A stretch of 64,000 nt of DNA from an uncultured beta proteobacterium (GCA_903934295.1 CAIZNI010000027.1:1-64000), one strand, 5' to 3'; positions 41,740 through 51,852 are shown, numbered from the stretch's first letter. The notes: generated from the letters alone by a model not told the origin. Made by a program: numbers and translations.

Positions 41740-43392
41740 ATGGCCGTCATCCACCCCAGCGGCTGGCAGGCGCTGAGCGCCACCGGCTCGGCGCAGCGCG
41801 AGATCGAAACGCTCGCCCTGCTCGAGCGGGCGCTGCCCGACACCTTCACCGTCTTTCACGGCGTGCACTGGACGCGGCTGCAGCACGGCTTCAGCGTCTA
41901 CGGCGAGGTCGACTTCGTCATCATTGCGCCCAATGCGCGGGTGATGGTCATCGAGCAGAAGTCAGGGTTCCTGCAGGAGTCGGCCGACGGCCTGCTCAAG
42001 ATCTACGGCACGGTGAAAAAACCGATCGCCGCGCAGATCGCCCGCTCGATGGAGGGCCTGCAGGCGCGCTTCGGCCAGGGCCACGCCGGCCAGCGCATGG
42101 CGCTCGACTACCTGCTCTACTGTCCGGACTACGCGGTGCGCCATCCGCACATGGCGGGCATCGAGCCGCGCCACATCGTCGACACCGCGCGCCGCTCGCA
42201 GCTGGCCGCGATCATCCAGACCGACCTGGCCGCCGGCGAGGACGACCCGGTCGCCACCGCCGCGCTGTGCCGCTTCTTTGAAGGGGTGCTCGAACTGGTC
42301 CCCGAGGTGGGGGCGGTCTGCTCGCAGGTGCAGGCCCTGTATTCGCGGCTGTCCGGCGGGCTTGCCACCTGGGGGCGGCAGATCGAGCTCGATCCGTTTC
42401 GCCTGCGGGTGGTCGGCACCGCCGGGTCGGGCAAGACGCAGCTGGCGCTGGCGGCGCTGGGCGATTCGGCCGCCGCGGGCCGCCGGTCGCTGTACCTGTG
42501 CTTCAACCGGCCGCTGGCCGACCACCTGACCCAGCTCGCGCCGCGCGAATCGACGGTGCTCACCTATCACCAGCTGTGCGACCAGGTGCTGCGCGCGCAG
42601 TCGGTGGTGCCCGACTTCTCGCACCCGGACGCGTTCAGCCGGCTGGAGGCGGGCTTCGCCGCCGCCGAGCCCGGCCCGGCCTGGCTGTTCGATGAGATCC
42701 TGGTCGACGAGGGGCAGGACTTCGCGCAGCACTGGGTCGATCCGCTGTTGCGCCTGCTGCGCCCGGGCGGGCGTTTCTGGTGGCTGGAAGACCCGATGCA
42801 GAACCTCTACGGGCGCGCCCCGGTGACGCTGCCGGGCAGCTGGGCGACGCTGCGATCCGACACCAACTACCGCTCGCCGCGCGATGTGCTTGCGCGCATC
42901 AACCAGCTGATCGGGCCGCGCCGGGCGCTGCAGGCCGGCAGCCCGCTCACCGGTGTGGGCGGTGTCGGCGGCGAGATCCTGACCTATGCCGACACCGCCG
43001 GGCTGCTGGACCAGACCAAGCGCGCGATCACCCACTGCATCGCCCAGGGGTTCCGGCGCGAGATGGTGTCGGTGGTGACCTATCGCGGCCGCGAGGGCTC
43101 GGCGCTCACGCCCTTCGACGCGCTCGGGCCGCACCGCCTGCGCCGCTTCAGTGGCGAGTACGACCTGCTGGGGCTGCCGATCCACACCGACGGCGAGGTG
43201 ACGCTGGACACCGTCTTTCGCTTCAAGGGGCGATCGTCGCCGGCGGTGGTGCTGACCGAGGTCGATTTCGAGGTGCTGGACGACGACGCGATCCGGCGCA
43301 TCTTCGTGGGCGCGACGCGGGCCTCGATGGCGCTGGTGATGGTGGTGTCGGAGCGAGCCGCGCGGACCTTCCTCGAGCGGCTGGACGCCTGA
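41740..43392 (+). CDS. NERD nuclease-SF1 helicase fusion protein
   Basis: 550 aa. The N-terminal NERD domain (about 18-130) has the PD-(D/E)xK-like core GEVDFVII (55-62, Asp58) and IEQKSG (71-76, Glu72 and Lys74), so catalytic residues look intact. Helicase part: Walker A GTAGSGKT (226-233), Walker B LVDEGQDF (Asp323-Glu324), NYRSP, FKGRSSPAVVL and VGATRAS as motifs IV-VI of UvrD-like ATPases. NERD-helicases are thought to act in DNA processing or phage defence. It stands alone between metabolic genes with no obvious partner. Confidence 0.82.
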   Translation: MAVIHPSGWQALSATGSAQREIETLALLERALPDTFTVFHGVHWTRLQHGFSVYGEVDFVIIAPNARVMVIEQKSGFLQESADGLLKIYGTVKKPIAAQIARSMEGLQARFGQGHAGQRMALDYLLYCPDYAVRHPHMAGIEPRHIVDTARRSQLAAIIQTDLAAGEDDPVATAALCRFFEGVLELVPEVGAVCSQVQALYSRLSGGLATWGRQIELDPFRLRVVGTAGSGKTQLALAALGDSAAAGRRSLYLCFNRPLADHLTQLAPRESTVLTYHQLCDQVLRAQSVVPDFSHPDAFSRLEAGFAAAEPGPAWLFDEILVDEGQDFAQHWVDPLLRLLRPGGRFWWLEDPMQNLYGRAPVTLPGSWATLRSDTNYRSPRDVLARINQLIGPRRALQAGSPLTGVGGVGGEILTYADTAGLLDQTKRAITHCIAQGFRREMVSVVTYRGREGSALTPFDALGPHRLRRFSGEYDLLGLPIHTDGEVTLDTVFRFKGRSSPAVVLTEVDFEVLDDDAIRRIFVGATRASMALVMVVSERAARTFLERLDA

Positions 43393-43472
43393 GGTCTGGC
43401 GCGCGCCACCGCGCCCGATCGCGGTTACGATGCCGGCTGCATCGGCGTCGATGCGCCACCAGGGGGGAAGCG

Positions 43473-43877
43473 ATGAAGATCGAGGGCGGATGCTATTGCG
43501 GGGGCCTGCGCTACACGGCCGAGGGCGAGCCCCTGGGATCGCTGCAGTGCCATTGCCGGGAGTGCCAGTACATCACCGGCGGCAATCCGAATGTGATCAT
43601 GGTGATGCCCGAGTCGGGCTTCCGGTTCGTCAAGGGCGAGCCCCGGTCCTTCACCCGCACCGACATCGAGCAGGCGGTGACGCGGATGTTCTGCCCGACC
43701 TGCGGCACCGCGATCGGCACCCGCTCGCCCAAGCGCCCCGGCGCCGTCATCCTGAAGGTCGGCACCTTCGACGACCCCTCGGTCTTCCAGCCCAAGGTGG
43801 CGATCTTCACCGTCGACCGCCAGCCGTTTCACCACATCCCGGACGACCTGCCGGCGTTCGAGCGACGGCCCGGCTAG
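43473..43877 (+). CDS. GFA family (glutathione-dependent formaldehyde-activating-like) zinc protein
   Basis: 134 aa. Zn-binding Cys are GGCYCGGLRY, CHCREC and CPTCGTAI, the conserved GFA set of the Mss4-like fold. Most members are not real formaldehyde-activating enzymes, so the function is open. SD GGGGGGAAG precedes ATG 43473. A TACGAT element (43426-43431) could be its -10. Confidence 0.85.
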   Translation: MKIEGGCYCGGLRYTAEGEPLGSLQCHCRECQYITGGNPNVIMVMPESGFRFVKGEPRSFTRTDIEQAVTRMFCPTCGTAIGTRSPKRPGAVILKVGTFDDPSVFQPKVAIFTVDRQPFHHIPDDLPAFERRPG

Positions 43878-43892
43878 GGCCGGGGGGGGGCC

Positions 43893-43929
43893 GCAGGACC
43901 GGTTCCGTGGCGGGGGCAGGACCGGTTCC
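43893..43929. repeat. Direct repeat upstream of metC
   Basis: GCAGGACCGGTTCC occurs at 43893-43906 and 43916-43929, 23 bp apart. Each copy contains the near-palindrome GGACCGGTTCC. Together they lie 37-73 bp upstream of the -10 of metC, a position suitable for a regulator. A run of G precedes (43882-43890). Confidence 0.6.
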
Positions 43930-43965
43930 CGGTGAAAACACCGCATCGGCGCCGCCAACCCTTCC

Positions 43966-43971
43966 TATAAT
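43966..43971 (+). promoter_or_regulatory. Consensus -10 (TATAAT) directly before metC
   Basis: A perfect TATAAT ends 6 nt before the metC ATG (43978), so transcription would be expected to start at or next to the ATG. No -35 and no SD are visible. Confidence 0.55.
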
Positions 43972-43977
43972 CCGCAG

Positions 43978-45237
43978 ATGACCGCACCCGACCCCACCGC
44001 CGCCCCGTCCGCCGTTCCCCCAGCCCCGGCGCTGGGCAGCCTCGTCACCGAGGTCTCGCGCACCTTCGACACCGCGATCACCACCGCGAACCTGCCGGTG
44101 TACCGGGCCTCGTCGGTCTTCTTCGAGACGCTGGCCGACGCCTACGGCACCGGCGCGCGCGCGGTGGCCGGCGAGCGCCATGCCAGCAGCTACGCCACTG
44201 CCGGCACCCCGACCACCTTCGCGCTGATGGACGCGCTGGCCGAGATCGAGGGCCACGGCCATGCCTGCCGCGCCGCACTGATGCCCTCGGGCCTGTCGGC
44301 GATCGCCGCGGCGCTGCTGGCGGTCGTCAAGACCGGCGACCATGTGCTGATGCCCGATTCGGTCTACGGCCCCGGGCGCACCTTCGCCAACGGCCTGCTG
44401 GCCCGGATGGGCGTGCGCACCACCTTCTACGACCCGGCGCTGGGCGCCGAGGGCATCGCCGCCCTGATCGAGCCGGCGACCCGCGTGCTCTATCTCGAGA
44501 GCCCCGGCAGCTACACCTTCGAGATCCAGGACGTGCCGGCGCTGTGCGCGCTGGCCCGCCGTCACGGCATCGTGACCATGATCGACAACGCCTGGGCCTC
44601 GCCGATGTTCTCGCGGCCCTTCGACTGGGGCGTCGACATGTCGCTGCTGCCGCTGACCAAGTACTGGAGCGGTCACGCCGACGTGCTGATGGGTGCGGTG
44701 GTGGTGCGCGAGGATCTGTGGCCGGCGCTGCACACCGCGGTGCGCCAGATGGGCATCTGCGTGGGCGGCGACGACGCCTTCCTGATCCTGCGCGGTCTGC
44801 GCACCGCCAATGTGCGGATGCTGCGTCACCAGCAGTCGGCGCTCGAGGTGGCGCGCTGGCTGGGCACGCGGCCCGAGATCGGCGCGGTGCTGCACCCGGC
44901 GCTGCCCTCGCATCCGCAGCACGCGCTGTGGCAGCGCGACTTCCAGGGCTCCAGCGGCCTGTTCTCGTTCGAGCTGCGCCACGACGCGGTGGGCGCCGAC
45001 GAGGCGGTGGTGGCGCGCAAGCTGGCGGCGCTCGCCGAGCGGCGCCGCTTCTTCCGGATCGGCTACTCCTGGGGCGGATATGAGAGCCTCATCGTGCCGG
45101 CGCGCCTGAACGGCCTGCGCAACATCAAGCCCTGGACCGGCGGCCCGCTGGTGCGGGTGCACATCGGACTCGAGGAGCCCGCCGACCTGATCGGCGACCT
45201 GGAAGCCGGACTCGCCGCGATGAACGCGGCCCACTGA
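43978..45237 (+). CDS. metC: Cystathionine beta-lyase
   Basis: 419 aa Cys/Met-metabolism PLP enzyme that cleaves cystathionine to homocysteine. PLP Lys228 in PLTKYWSGHADVLMG, the family segment SSYATAGTPTT near residue 70, and YSWGGYESL near 360 are typical of the MetC (beta-lyase) branch. The first approximately 20 residues are an Ala/Pro-rich extension. No SD precedes the ATG; see the -10 element. 13 nt separate it from SDR 4. Confidence 0.87.
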   Translation: MTAPDPTAAPSAVPPAPALGSLVTEVSRTFDTAITTANLPVYRASSVFFETLADAYGTGARAVAGERHASSYATAGTPTTFALMDALAEIEGHGHACRAALMPSGLSAIAAALLAVVKTGDHVLMPDSVYGPGRTFANGLLARMGVRTTFYDPALGAEGIAALIEPATRVLYLESPGSYTFEIQDVPALCALARRHGIVTMIDNAWASPMFSRPFDWGVDMSLLPLTKYWSGHADVLMGAVVVREDLWPALHTAVRQMGICVGGDDAFLILRGLRTANVRMLRHQQSALEVARWLGTRPEIGAVLHPALPSHPQHALWQRDFQGSSGLFSFELRHDAVGADEAVVARKLAALAERRRFFRIGYSWGGYESLIVPARLNGLRNIKPWTGGPLVRVHIGLEEPADLIGDLEAGLAAMNAAH

Positions 45238-45250
45238 CAAGGAAAGTTCC

Positions 45251-46027
45251 ATGGATCTCAAAGGCAAGTGCGCGATCGTCACCGGTTCCTCGGCGGGGGT
45301 CGGCGCGGCCACCGCGCTGCTGCTGGCCCGCCGCGGCGCGTCGGTGCTGATCAACTGCACCAAGAGCACCGAGGCCGCCGAAGCGGTGGCTGCCCAATGC
45401 CGCGCGCTGGGCGCCGATGCGTTCGTGGTGAGTGCCAACGTGGCCGATGACGCCGACTGCGTGCGCCTGGCCGCCGCGGCGATGGCGCGCTGGGGTCGCA
45501 TCGACATGCTGGTCAACAACGCCGGCACCACCAAGTTCGTCGCCGCGCGCAAGCTCTCGGGCCTGTCGGCGCAGGACTTCCACGACATCTATTCGGTCAA
45601 CACCATTGGCGTGTTCCAGATGGTCCGGGCCTGTGAGGACGCGCTGCGCGCCTCGCACGGCGCGGTGGTCAACGTGTCGTCGATCGCCGGCCAGGAAGGC
45701 CAGGGCTCGTCGATCGCCTATGCCGCCTCCAAGGGCGCGCTGAACACCCTCACCGTGTCGCTGGCCCGGGTCCTGGGCCCCGAGGCGCGGGTCAATGCGG
45801 TGCTGCCCGGGTTCATCGAGACCGGCTGGCTGCAGGCCGGGCTGGGCGATGCCTACGAGGCCAGCCGCCAGGCCTACAAGGACAGCGCCGCACTGGCCGA
45901 GGTCCTCACCCCGGAGGACGTCGCCGATTCCATCGTCTGGCTGCTGACGGCCGGCAAGGTGACCGGGCAACTGCTGCGGGTCGACGCCGGCCGTGCGGTC
46001 GGGCGTCTGCAGGGCCGGCCGGCCTGA
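45251..46027 (+). CDS. Short-chain dehydrogenase/reductase (SDR 4)
   Basis: 258 aa. TGSSAGVG (11-18), NNAG, Ser in NVSSIAGQEGQ, YAASKGA. Thr/Lys after strand 2 (INCTKST) suggests NADP(H). C-terminal VTGQLLRVDAGRAVG. SD AAGGAAAG. Lies between metC and SDR 5 in a tightly spaced plus-strand run reaching about 56 kb. Confidence 0.87.
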   Translation: MDLKGKCAIVTGSSAGVGAATALLLARRGASVLINCTKSTEAAEAVAAQCRALGADAFVVSANVADDADCVRLAAAAMARWGRIDMLVNNAGTTKFVAARKLSGLSAQDFHDIYSVNTIGVFQMVRACEDALRASHGAVVNVSSIAGQEGQGSSIAYAASKGALNTLTVSLARVLGPEARVNAVLPGFIETGWLQAGLGDAYEASRQAYKDSAALAEVLTPEDVADSIVWLLTAGKVTGQLLRVDAGRAVGRLQGRPA

Positions 46028-46041
46028 GCCGCGGGGGTCAC

Positions 46042-46782
46042 CTGAACGAATCGCGGGTCGCGCTGGTCACCGGGTCCACCTCGGGGATCGGGGCGGCGAT
46101 TGCCGAGCGCCTGGCGGCCGACGGCTTTCAGGTGGCCTTTCATTCGCGCTCCTCACGGGCGCGCGGGCTGGCGCTGGCCGCGCAGTACCCGGGCGCCAGC
46201 TACACCGGCGCCGACCTGGCCGACGACGAGCAGGCGCGCGGGCTGATCCGGCAGGTGCTCGAGCGCCACGGCCGCCTGGACGTGCTGGTGAACAATGCCG
46301 CGATCAGCAAGGTGGTCCCGCACGCTGACCTGGCGGGCGCATCCCCCGACCTCTGGCGCAGCCACTACCAGGTCAATGTGATCGCGCCCTGGACGCTCAT
46401 CACCGAGGCCGAGGCGGCGCTGCGCCGCAGCGCGACTCCCGAGCGGCCGAGCTGCGTGCTCAACATCAGCTCGCACGCCGGTGTGCGCCCGAAAGGCGCG
46501 TCGATCCCCTACGCGGTGAGCAAGGCGGCGCTCAATCACCTGACGCGCCTGCTGGCGCTCAGCCTGGCGCCGGCGATCCGCGTCAATGCGATCGCGCCCG
46601 GCCTGGTCGACACGGCGCTCACCCGCGACTGGCACGCCGCGCAGGACCTGTGGCGCGAGCGTTCGCCGATGCGCCGGGCCGCGCGGGCCGACGAGATCGC
46701 GGACCTGGCCGCCATGATCATCGCCTCCCCTTACCTGACCGGCGAGGTCCTGGTGGCCGACGGCGGGCTGAACCTCACCTGA
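46042..46782 (+). CDS. Short-chain dehydrogenase/reductase (SDR 5), probable CTG start
   Basis: 246 aa if begun at CTG 46042. The cofactor motif VALVTGSTSGIGAAIAERL lies at 46057-46113, upstream of the first ATG/GTG/TTG in this frame (GTG 46132). The usable start is therefore probably CTG 46042, 14 nt after the stop of SDR 4 and preceded by GCGGGGGT. Other motifs: NNAA, NISSHAGVRP, YAVSKAA (Tyr and Lys), and LTGEVLVADGGLNLT at the end. A GTG-start product would lack the NAD motif and be non-functional. Confidence 0.75.
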   Translation: MNESRVALVTGSTSGIGAAIAERLAADGFQVAFHSRSSRARGLALAAQYPGASYTGADLADDEQARGLIRQVLERHGRLDVLVNNAAISKVVPHADLAGASPDLWRSHYQVNVIAPWTLITEAEAALRRSATPERPSCVLNISSHAGVRPKGASIPYAVSKAALNHLTRLLALSLAPAIRVNAIAPGLVDTALTRDWHAAQDLWRERSPMRRAARADEIADLAAMIIASPYLTGEVLVADGGLNLT

Positions 46783-46788
46783 CCCGCC

Positions 46789-47190
46789 GTGCACGCCATC
46801 CGACCCGAAGAGGTGAGCTTCACCGCCATCCGTGCCCAGGGCGCGGGCGGCCAGAACGTCAACAAGGTGTCCAGCGCGGTCCACCTGCGCTTCGACATCG
46901 CCGCCTCGTCGCTGCCGGCGGCGGTCAAGGAGCGGCTGATGGCCCTGGGCGATCAGCGGATCACCGAGGCCGGCGTGGTGGTGATCAAGGCGCAGCAGCA
47001 CCGCAGCCAGGACATGAACCGGGCCGAGGCGCTGCAGCGCCTGCAGGAACTGGTCGACCGCGCGGCGCATGTGCCGAGGACCCGCCGGCCGACCCGGCCG
47101 ACCCGTGGCTCGCAGATCCGCCGGGTCGATGAAAAGACCCGGCGCGGTCAGGTGAAGGCGCTGCGCGGCCGGGGTCCGACGGGGGACTGA
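46789..47190 (+). CDS. arfB: Peptidyl-tRNA hydrolase ArfB (ribosome rescue factor)
   Basis: 133 aa. The GGQ motif of class I release factors is in GAGGQNVNKV (Gly20-Gly21-Gln22), and the basic C-terminal tail (TRGSQIRRVDEKTRRG.KALRGR) is the part that enters the empty mRNA channel of stalled ribosomes. GTG start, 6 nt after SDR 5. It hydrolyses peptidyl-tRNA on non-stop ribosomes. No release-factor codon-recognition domain is present, as expected. Confidence 0.92.
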   Translation: MHAIRPEEVSFTAIRAQGAGGQNVNKVSSAVHLRFDIAASSLPAAVKERLMALGDQRITEAGVVVIKAQQHRSQDMNRAEALQRLQELVDRAAHVPRTRRPTRPTRGSQIRRVDEKTRRGQVKALRGRGPTGD

Positions 47191-47280
47191 CGCGCCGCCG
47201 ATCGCCGGTATCGCGACCGCGCCGACGCCAGCCGCGCCGACCGGCTACGATGCCACCCACGCCGCACCCAGGAGAAGCCG

Positions 47281-48612
47281 ATGGTCACCGATCTGCATGA
47301 ACTGCCCCTGACCGCCCCCTCGACGGCGGCGGCCGACGCCTTCAACCAGACCCTGCGGCGCTACCTCAGCTATCGGGCCGACACCGCCCAGCCGCTGTTC
47401 GAGTCGCTGGTGGCGCAGCCCGATTTCGCGATGGGTCAGTGCCTCAAGGGCTACCTGACGCTGCTCGGCTTCAAGCAGGCGAACCGGCCGGCGGCCGCCG
47501 CGATCGCGCGTGATGCGTCGCGCCTGGCGGGGGCGGCCACGCCACGCGAGCAGATGCACGCGGCGGCGCTGCAGGCCTGGGCCGACGGCCACCTCGAACG
47601 CTCGCTCGCGCTGTGGGCGCAACTGCTGCGCGAGCATCCCACCGACCTGCTGGCGTTTCGGCTGTCGCATTTCAACCTGTTCTGGCTGGGCCGCCCGCAG
47701 GCGATGCTCGCCTCGATCGACGAGATCCTGCCGCACTGGCACGAGGGCCTGCCCGGCTGGGGTGCGATGCTGGCCTGCCGGTGCTTCGCGCTCGAGGAGT
47801 GCGGCCGTTATTCGGAGGCCGAGCCGCTGGGGCGCGCTGCGGTGGCGCTCGACCCGGCCGACCTGTGGGGCACCCACGCGGTCGCCCATGTGATGGAGAT
47901 GCAGGGCCGTCACCAGGACGGCATCGACTGGCTGGCCGGCTTGTCGGTCCACTGGGCCAACGGCAACAACCTGCGTCATCACCTGTGGTGGCACCGCTCG
48001 CTGGCGCACCTGGCGCAGGGCGACACGACGGCGGTGCTCCAGTGCTACGACAAGGGCTTTCGCGACCCCGACTCGCCGCTCACCTGTGCCCAGCCCGACC
48101 TCTACATCGACCTCCAGAACGCGGTGTCGGCGCTGTACCGCCTGGCGCATCTGGGCGTGCCGGTGCAGGGGCGCTGGCGTGAACTGGCCGATCACGCCCA
48201 GGCGCGGATTGGCGACTGCCTGTCGGCGTTCACGCTGCCCCATTTCATGCTGGCGTTGCTGGCCGACGGCCGCGAGCAGGCCGCCGCCCAGATGCTGGAC
48301 GGGATGCGCGCGTTCGGTGCCGGCGACGACGACGGCGCCCCGCTGGTGCGCGAGGTGGCCCTGCCGCTGTGCCAGTCGATGCTCGAGGCGGCGCAGGGCC
48401 AGGCGGCCCGCGCGGTGGCGACGGTGCGCCCGATCCTGGCGCGGCTGCCCGAACTGGGCGGCAGCCATGCCCAGCAGGAGGTCCTGCTGCTGCACTGCTG
48501 GCGCACCGCGCGCGCGGCCGGCTGTGACGACGACGCCCGTGCGGCCTGCGAGCAGAGCGGGCGCTTCTTCACCGGCGGCTGGTCATCGCGGGCGGTGTTC
48601 GCGGTTTCCTGA
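47281..48612 (+). CDS. TTC38-like tetratricopeptide repeat protein
   Basis: 443 aa cytoplasmic, mostly helical. Degenerate TPR pairs run through the protein: FNQTLRRYLSYRADTAQPLFESLV, LQAWADGHLERSLALWAQLLREHP, ALEECGRYSEAEPLGRAAVALDPADLWGTHAVAHV. The HAVAHVMEMQGRHQDGIDWL segment and LRHHLWWHRSL are characteristic of the TTC38 family, whose biochemical role is unknown. SD AGGAGAA. Only 10 nt separate it from the next gene. TACGAT (47246-47251) may be a -10. Confidence 0.8.
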   Translation: MVTDLHELPLTAPSTAAADAFNQTLRRYLSYRADTAQPLFESLVAQPDFAMGQCLKGYLTLLGFKQANRPAAAAIARDASRLAGAATPREQMHAAALQAWADGHLERSLALWAQLLREHPTDLLAFRLSHFNLFWLGRPQAMLASIDEILPHWHEGLPGWGAMLACRCFALEECGRYSEAEPLGRAAVALDPADLWGTHAVAHVMEMQGRHQDGIDWLAGLSVHWANGNNLRHHLWWHRSLAHLAQGDTTAVLQCYDKGFRDPDSPLTCAQPDLYIDLQNAVSALYRLAHLGVPVQGRWRELADHAQARIGDCLSAFTLPHFMLALLADGREQAAAQMLDGMRAFGAGDDDGAPLVREVALPLCQSMLEAAQGQAARAVATVRPILARLPELGGSHAQQEVLLLHCWRTARAAGCDDDARAACEQSGRFFTGGWSSRAVFAVS

Positions 48613-48622
48613 AAGGGCTCCG

Positions 48623-49651
48623 ATGAAAGTCTTCCAGACCGAGCGCCACGCGCTGCACGACCCGCAGTTCTTCCTGGTGCGTGGCCAGCCGCGGCCGGCG
48701 GCCGAGCAGCCCGAGCGTGCTAACCGGCTGCTCGCCGCCGCCCGGGCGCAGGGGCACGACATCGCCGAGGCGCCCGACCGGGGTCTGGCGCCGCTTGCCG
48801 AGGTCCACACCCCCGAATACCTCGATTACCTGCAGGTGGCGCATCGCCAGTGGCGCGAACTGCCCGGCGCCAGCGCCGAGGTGATCCCCAACGCGCACCC
48901 GGGCCGGCGCCCGGCCCACTATCCGCGCAGCATCGTCGGGCGTGCCGGCTGGCATTCGTCCGATACCGGCGCGCCGATCGGCGCCGGTACCTGGGAAGCG
49001 TCCTATGCCGCGGCCCAGGTCGCGGTGGCGGCCGCCGACCAGGTGCTGGGGGGCGCCCGCGAGGCCTATGCGCTGTGCCGTCCGCCCGGCCACCATGCGA
49101 CGGCCGACACCGCCGGCGGGTTCTGTTTCCTGAACAACACCGCGATCGCCGCGCGGCGCCTGGCCGGCCGGCACGCGCGGGTCGCGGTGCTCGATGTCGA
49201 CGTGCACCACGGCAACGGCACGCAGTCGATCTTCTACCGGTCGCGCCAGGTGCTCACCGTCTCGCTGCATGCCGATCCCCATGACTTCTATCCCTACTTC
49301 TGGGGCCATGCCCACGAGCGCGGCGAGGACGAGGGCGAGGGCTTCAACCTGAACCTGCCGCTGCCCCTGGGCTCGGGCGACGAGCCCTGGCTGGCGGCCG
49401 GCGGGCAGGCGCTCGAGCGCATCTCGCGCTTTGCACCCGACGCGCTGGTGGTGGCGCTCGGTCTGGACGCCGCCGAGAGCGATCCGCTGCAGGGCCTGCG
49501 CATCACCCGGCCTGGCTTCGCCCGGATGGCCGGCCTGATCGCGGCGCTCGGCCTGCCGACGGTGCTGGTTCAGGAGGGCGGCTATCTGGGCCCGGAACTC
49601 GGTGACAATCTGATCGCGTTTCTCGACGGCTTCGAGCGCGCCCGACCCTGA
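48623..49651 (+). CDS. Histone deacetylase superfamily protein (acetylpolyamine amidohydrolase-like)
   Basis: 342 aa arginase/deacetylase fold. RPPGHHA (153-159, catalytic His pair), DVDVHHGNGT (191-200, Zn-binding Asp and His) and a later conserved Asp in GLDAAESDPLQG complete the HDAC active site. The N-terminal HDPQFFLVRGQP segment and size match acetylpolyamine amidohydrolases, which deacetylate acetylputrescine or acetylcadaverine. ATG 48623, 10 nt after the TPR gene, so the two are cotranscribed. Confidence 0.87.
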   Translation: MKVFQTERHALHDPQFFLVRGQPRPAAEQPERANRLLAAARAQGHDIAEAPDRGLAPLAEVHTPEYLDYLQVAHRQWRELPGASAEVIPNAHPGRRPAHYPRSIVGRAGWHSSDTGAPIGAGTWEASYAAAQVAVAAADQVLGGAREAYALCRPPGHHATADTAGGFCFLNNTAIAARRLAGRHARVAVLDVDVHHGNGTQSIFYRSRQVLTVSLHADPHDFYPYFWGHAHERGEDEGEGFNLNLPLPLGSGDEPWLAAGGQALERISRFAPDALVVALGLDAAESDPLQGLRITRPGFARMAGLIAALGLPTVLVQEGGYLGPELGDNLIAFLDGFERARP

Positions 49652-49712
49652 CCCGCCGGCCGACAGCCCGCGCGGGTCTGCCGGCCACCCCCGACCCCAA
49701 GGAGACCACCGC

Positions 49713-50525
49713 ATGCCGACCGATTCCGCCTCCACCTCGCTCGACCGGCGGGTGGCCATCGTCACCGGCGCCGGGTCGGGCATCGGCCGCGAGATCGCCC
49801 TGATGATGGCCGCCAGCGGCGCGGCCGTCGCCGCGCTCGACATCGACGGGCAGGCGGCGCTGCAGACCGCCGCCCTGATCGGGGATGCGGGCGGCCGGGC
49901 CCTCGGGCTGCGCGCCGACGTCAGCCAGGAAGCCGACATCGACGAGGCGGTCGGCACCGCGGTCGCGACGCTGGGCCCGCTCGACATCATGGTCAACAAC
50001 GCCGGCATCCTCGACGGCTATCTCGATGTCCACGAGATGGATCCGGCGGTCTGGCGGCGGGTCATCGACATCGACCTGACCAGCGTGTTCCTGGGCTGCC
50101 GGCGCGCGCTGCGCGAGATGCTGCCGCGCGGTCGCGGTCGCATCATCAACATGGCCTCGGTGGCCGGGCTGAACGGCACCGGTGGCGGTGTGGCCTACAT
50201 CGCCGCCAAGCACGGCGTGATCGGCCTGACCCGGCAGATGGCGGTGGTCTATGGCAACCGGGGCATCACCGTCAACGCGGTGTGCCCCGGAGTGATCCCG
50301 ACCGGCCTGCGCCACCATTCCCAGGAACTCCTGGGTCCCGGGCTGCCCGATTTCGCCCGGCGCGGCGTGGCGGTCAACGACGACCAGGTCCGCGCGCTGG
50401 TGCCGGCGGGCGTGCGCGGCAGCGTCCAGGACATCGCCGCCTCGGTGTGTTTTCTGGCGGGCGACGGGGCCGGCTACATCAATGGCCACAGCCTGGTGGT
50501 CGATGGGGGCTGGCGGGCGCGCTGA
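49713..50525 (+). CDS. Short-chain dehydrogenase/reductase (SDR 6)
   Basis: 270 aa. TGAGSGIG (18-25), Asp after strand 2 (AALDIDG, NAD type), NNAG, NMASVAGLNGTGG, YIAAKHG, and a family-typical end INGHSLVVDGGW. SD AAGGAGA. First of a run of CoA-ester catabolism genes; likely a 3-hydroxyacyl-CoA or alcohol dehydrogenase (inference). Confidence 0.87.
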   Translation: MPTDSASTSLDRRVAIVTGAGSGIGREIALMMAASGAAVAALDIDGQAALQTAALIGDAGGRALGLRADVSQEADIDEAVGTAVATLGPLDIMVNNAGILDGYLDVHEMDPAVWRRVIDIDLTSVFLGCRRALREMLPRGRGRIINMASVAGLNGTGGGVAYIAAKHGVIGLTRQMAVVYGNRGITVNAVCPGVIPTGLRHHSQELLGPGLPDFARRGVAVNDDQVRALVPAGVRGSVQDIAASVCFLAGDGAGYINGHSLVVDGGWRAR

Positions 50526-50579
50526 TTCGGCTGCGCTGCTGCGACAATGAGCGCCTGTCTTCCGAAGGATGCCCCCGCC

Positions 50580-51782
<1,203 letters not shown>

Positions 51783-51819
51783 CCGGGGCCCGGGTTCCGA
51801 GTTCACCCCAGCGGCGAGC

Positions 51820-51852
51820 GTGGCCGGCCCGGCTTGCCCCTATCATCGGGGC
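51820..51852 (+). promoter_or_regulatory. Promoter-like element, copy B (with TATCAT)
   Basis: Near-duplicate of the element at 26978-27010, with TATCAT at 51841-51846. It lies 31 nt upstream of the GTG of ACAD 2 in the 100-bp spacer after ACAD 1, so the following genes may have their own promoter. Confidence 0.45.
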
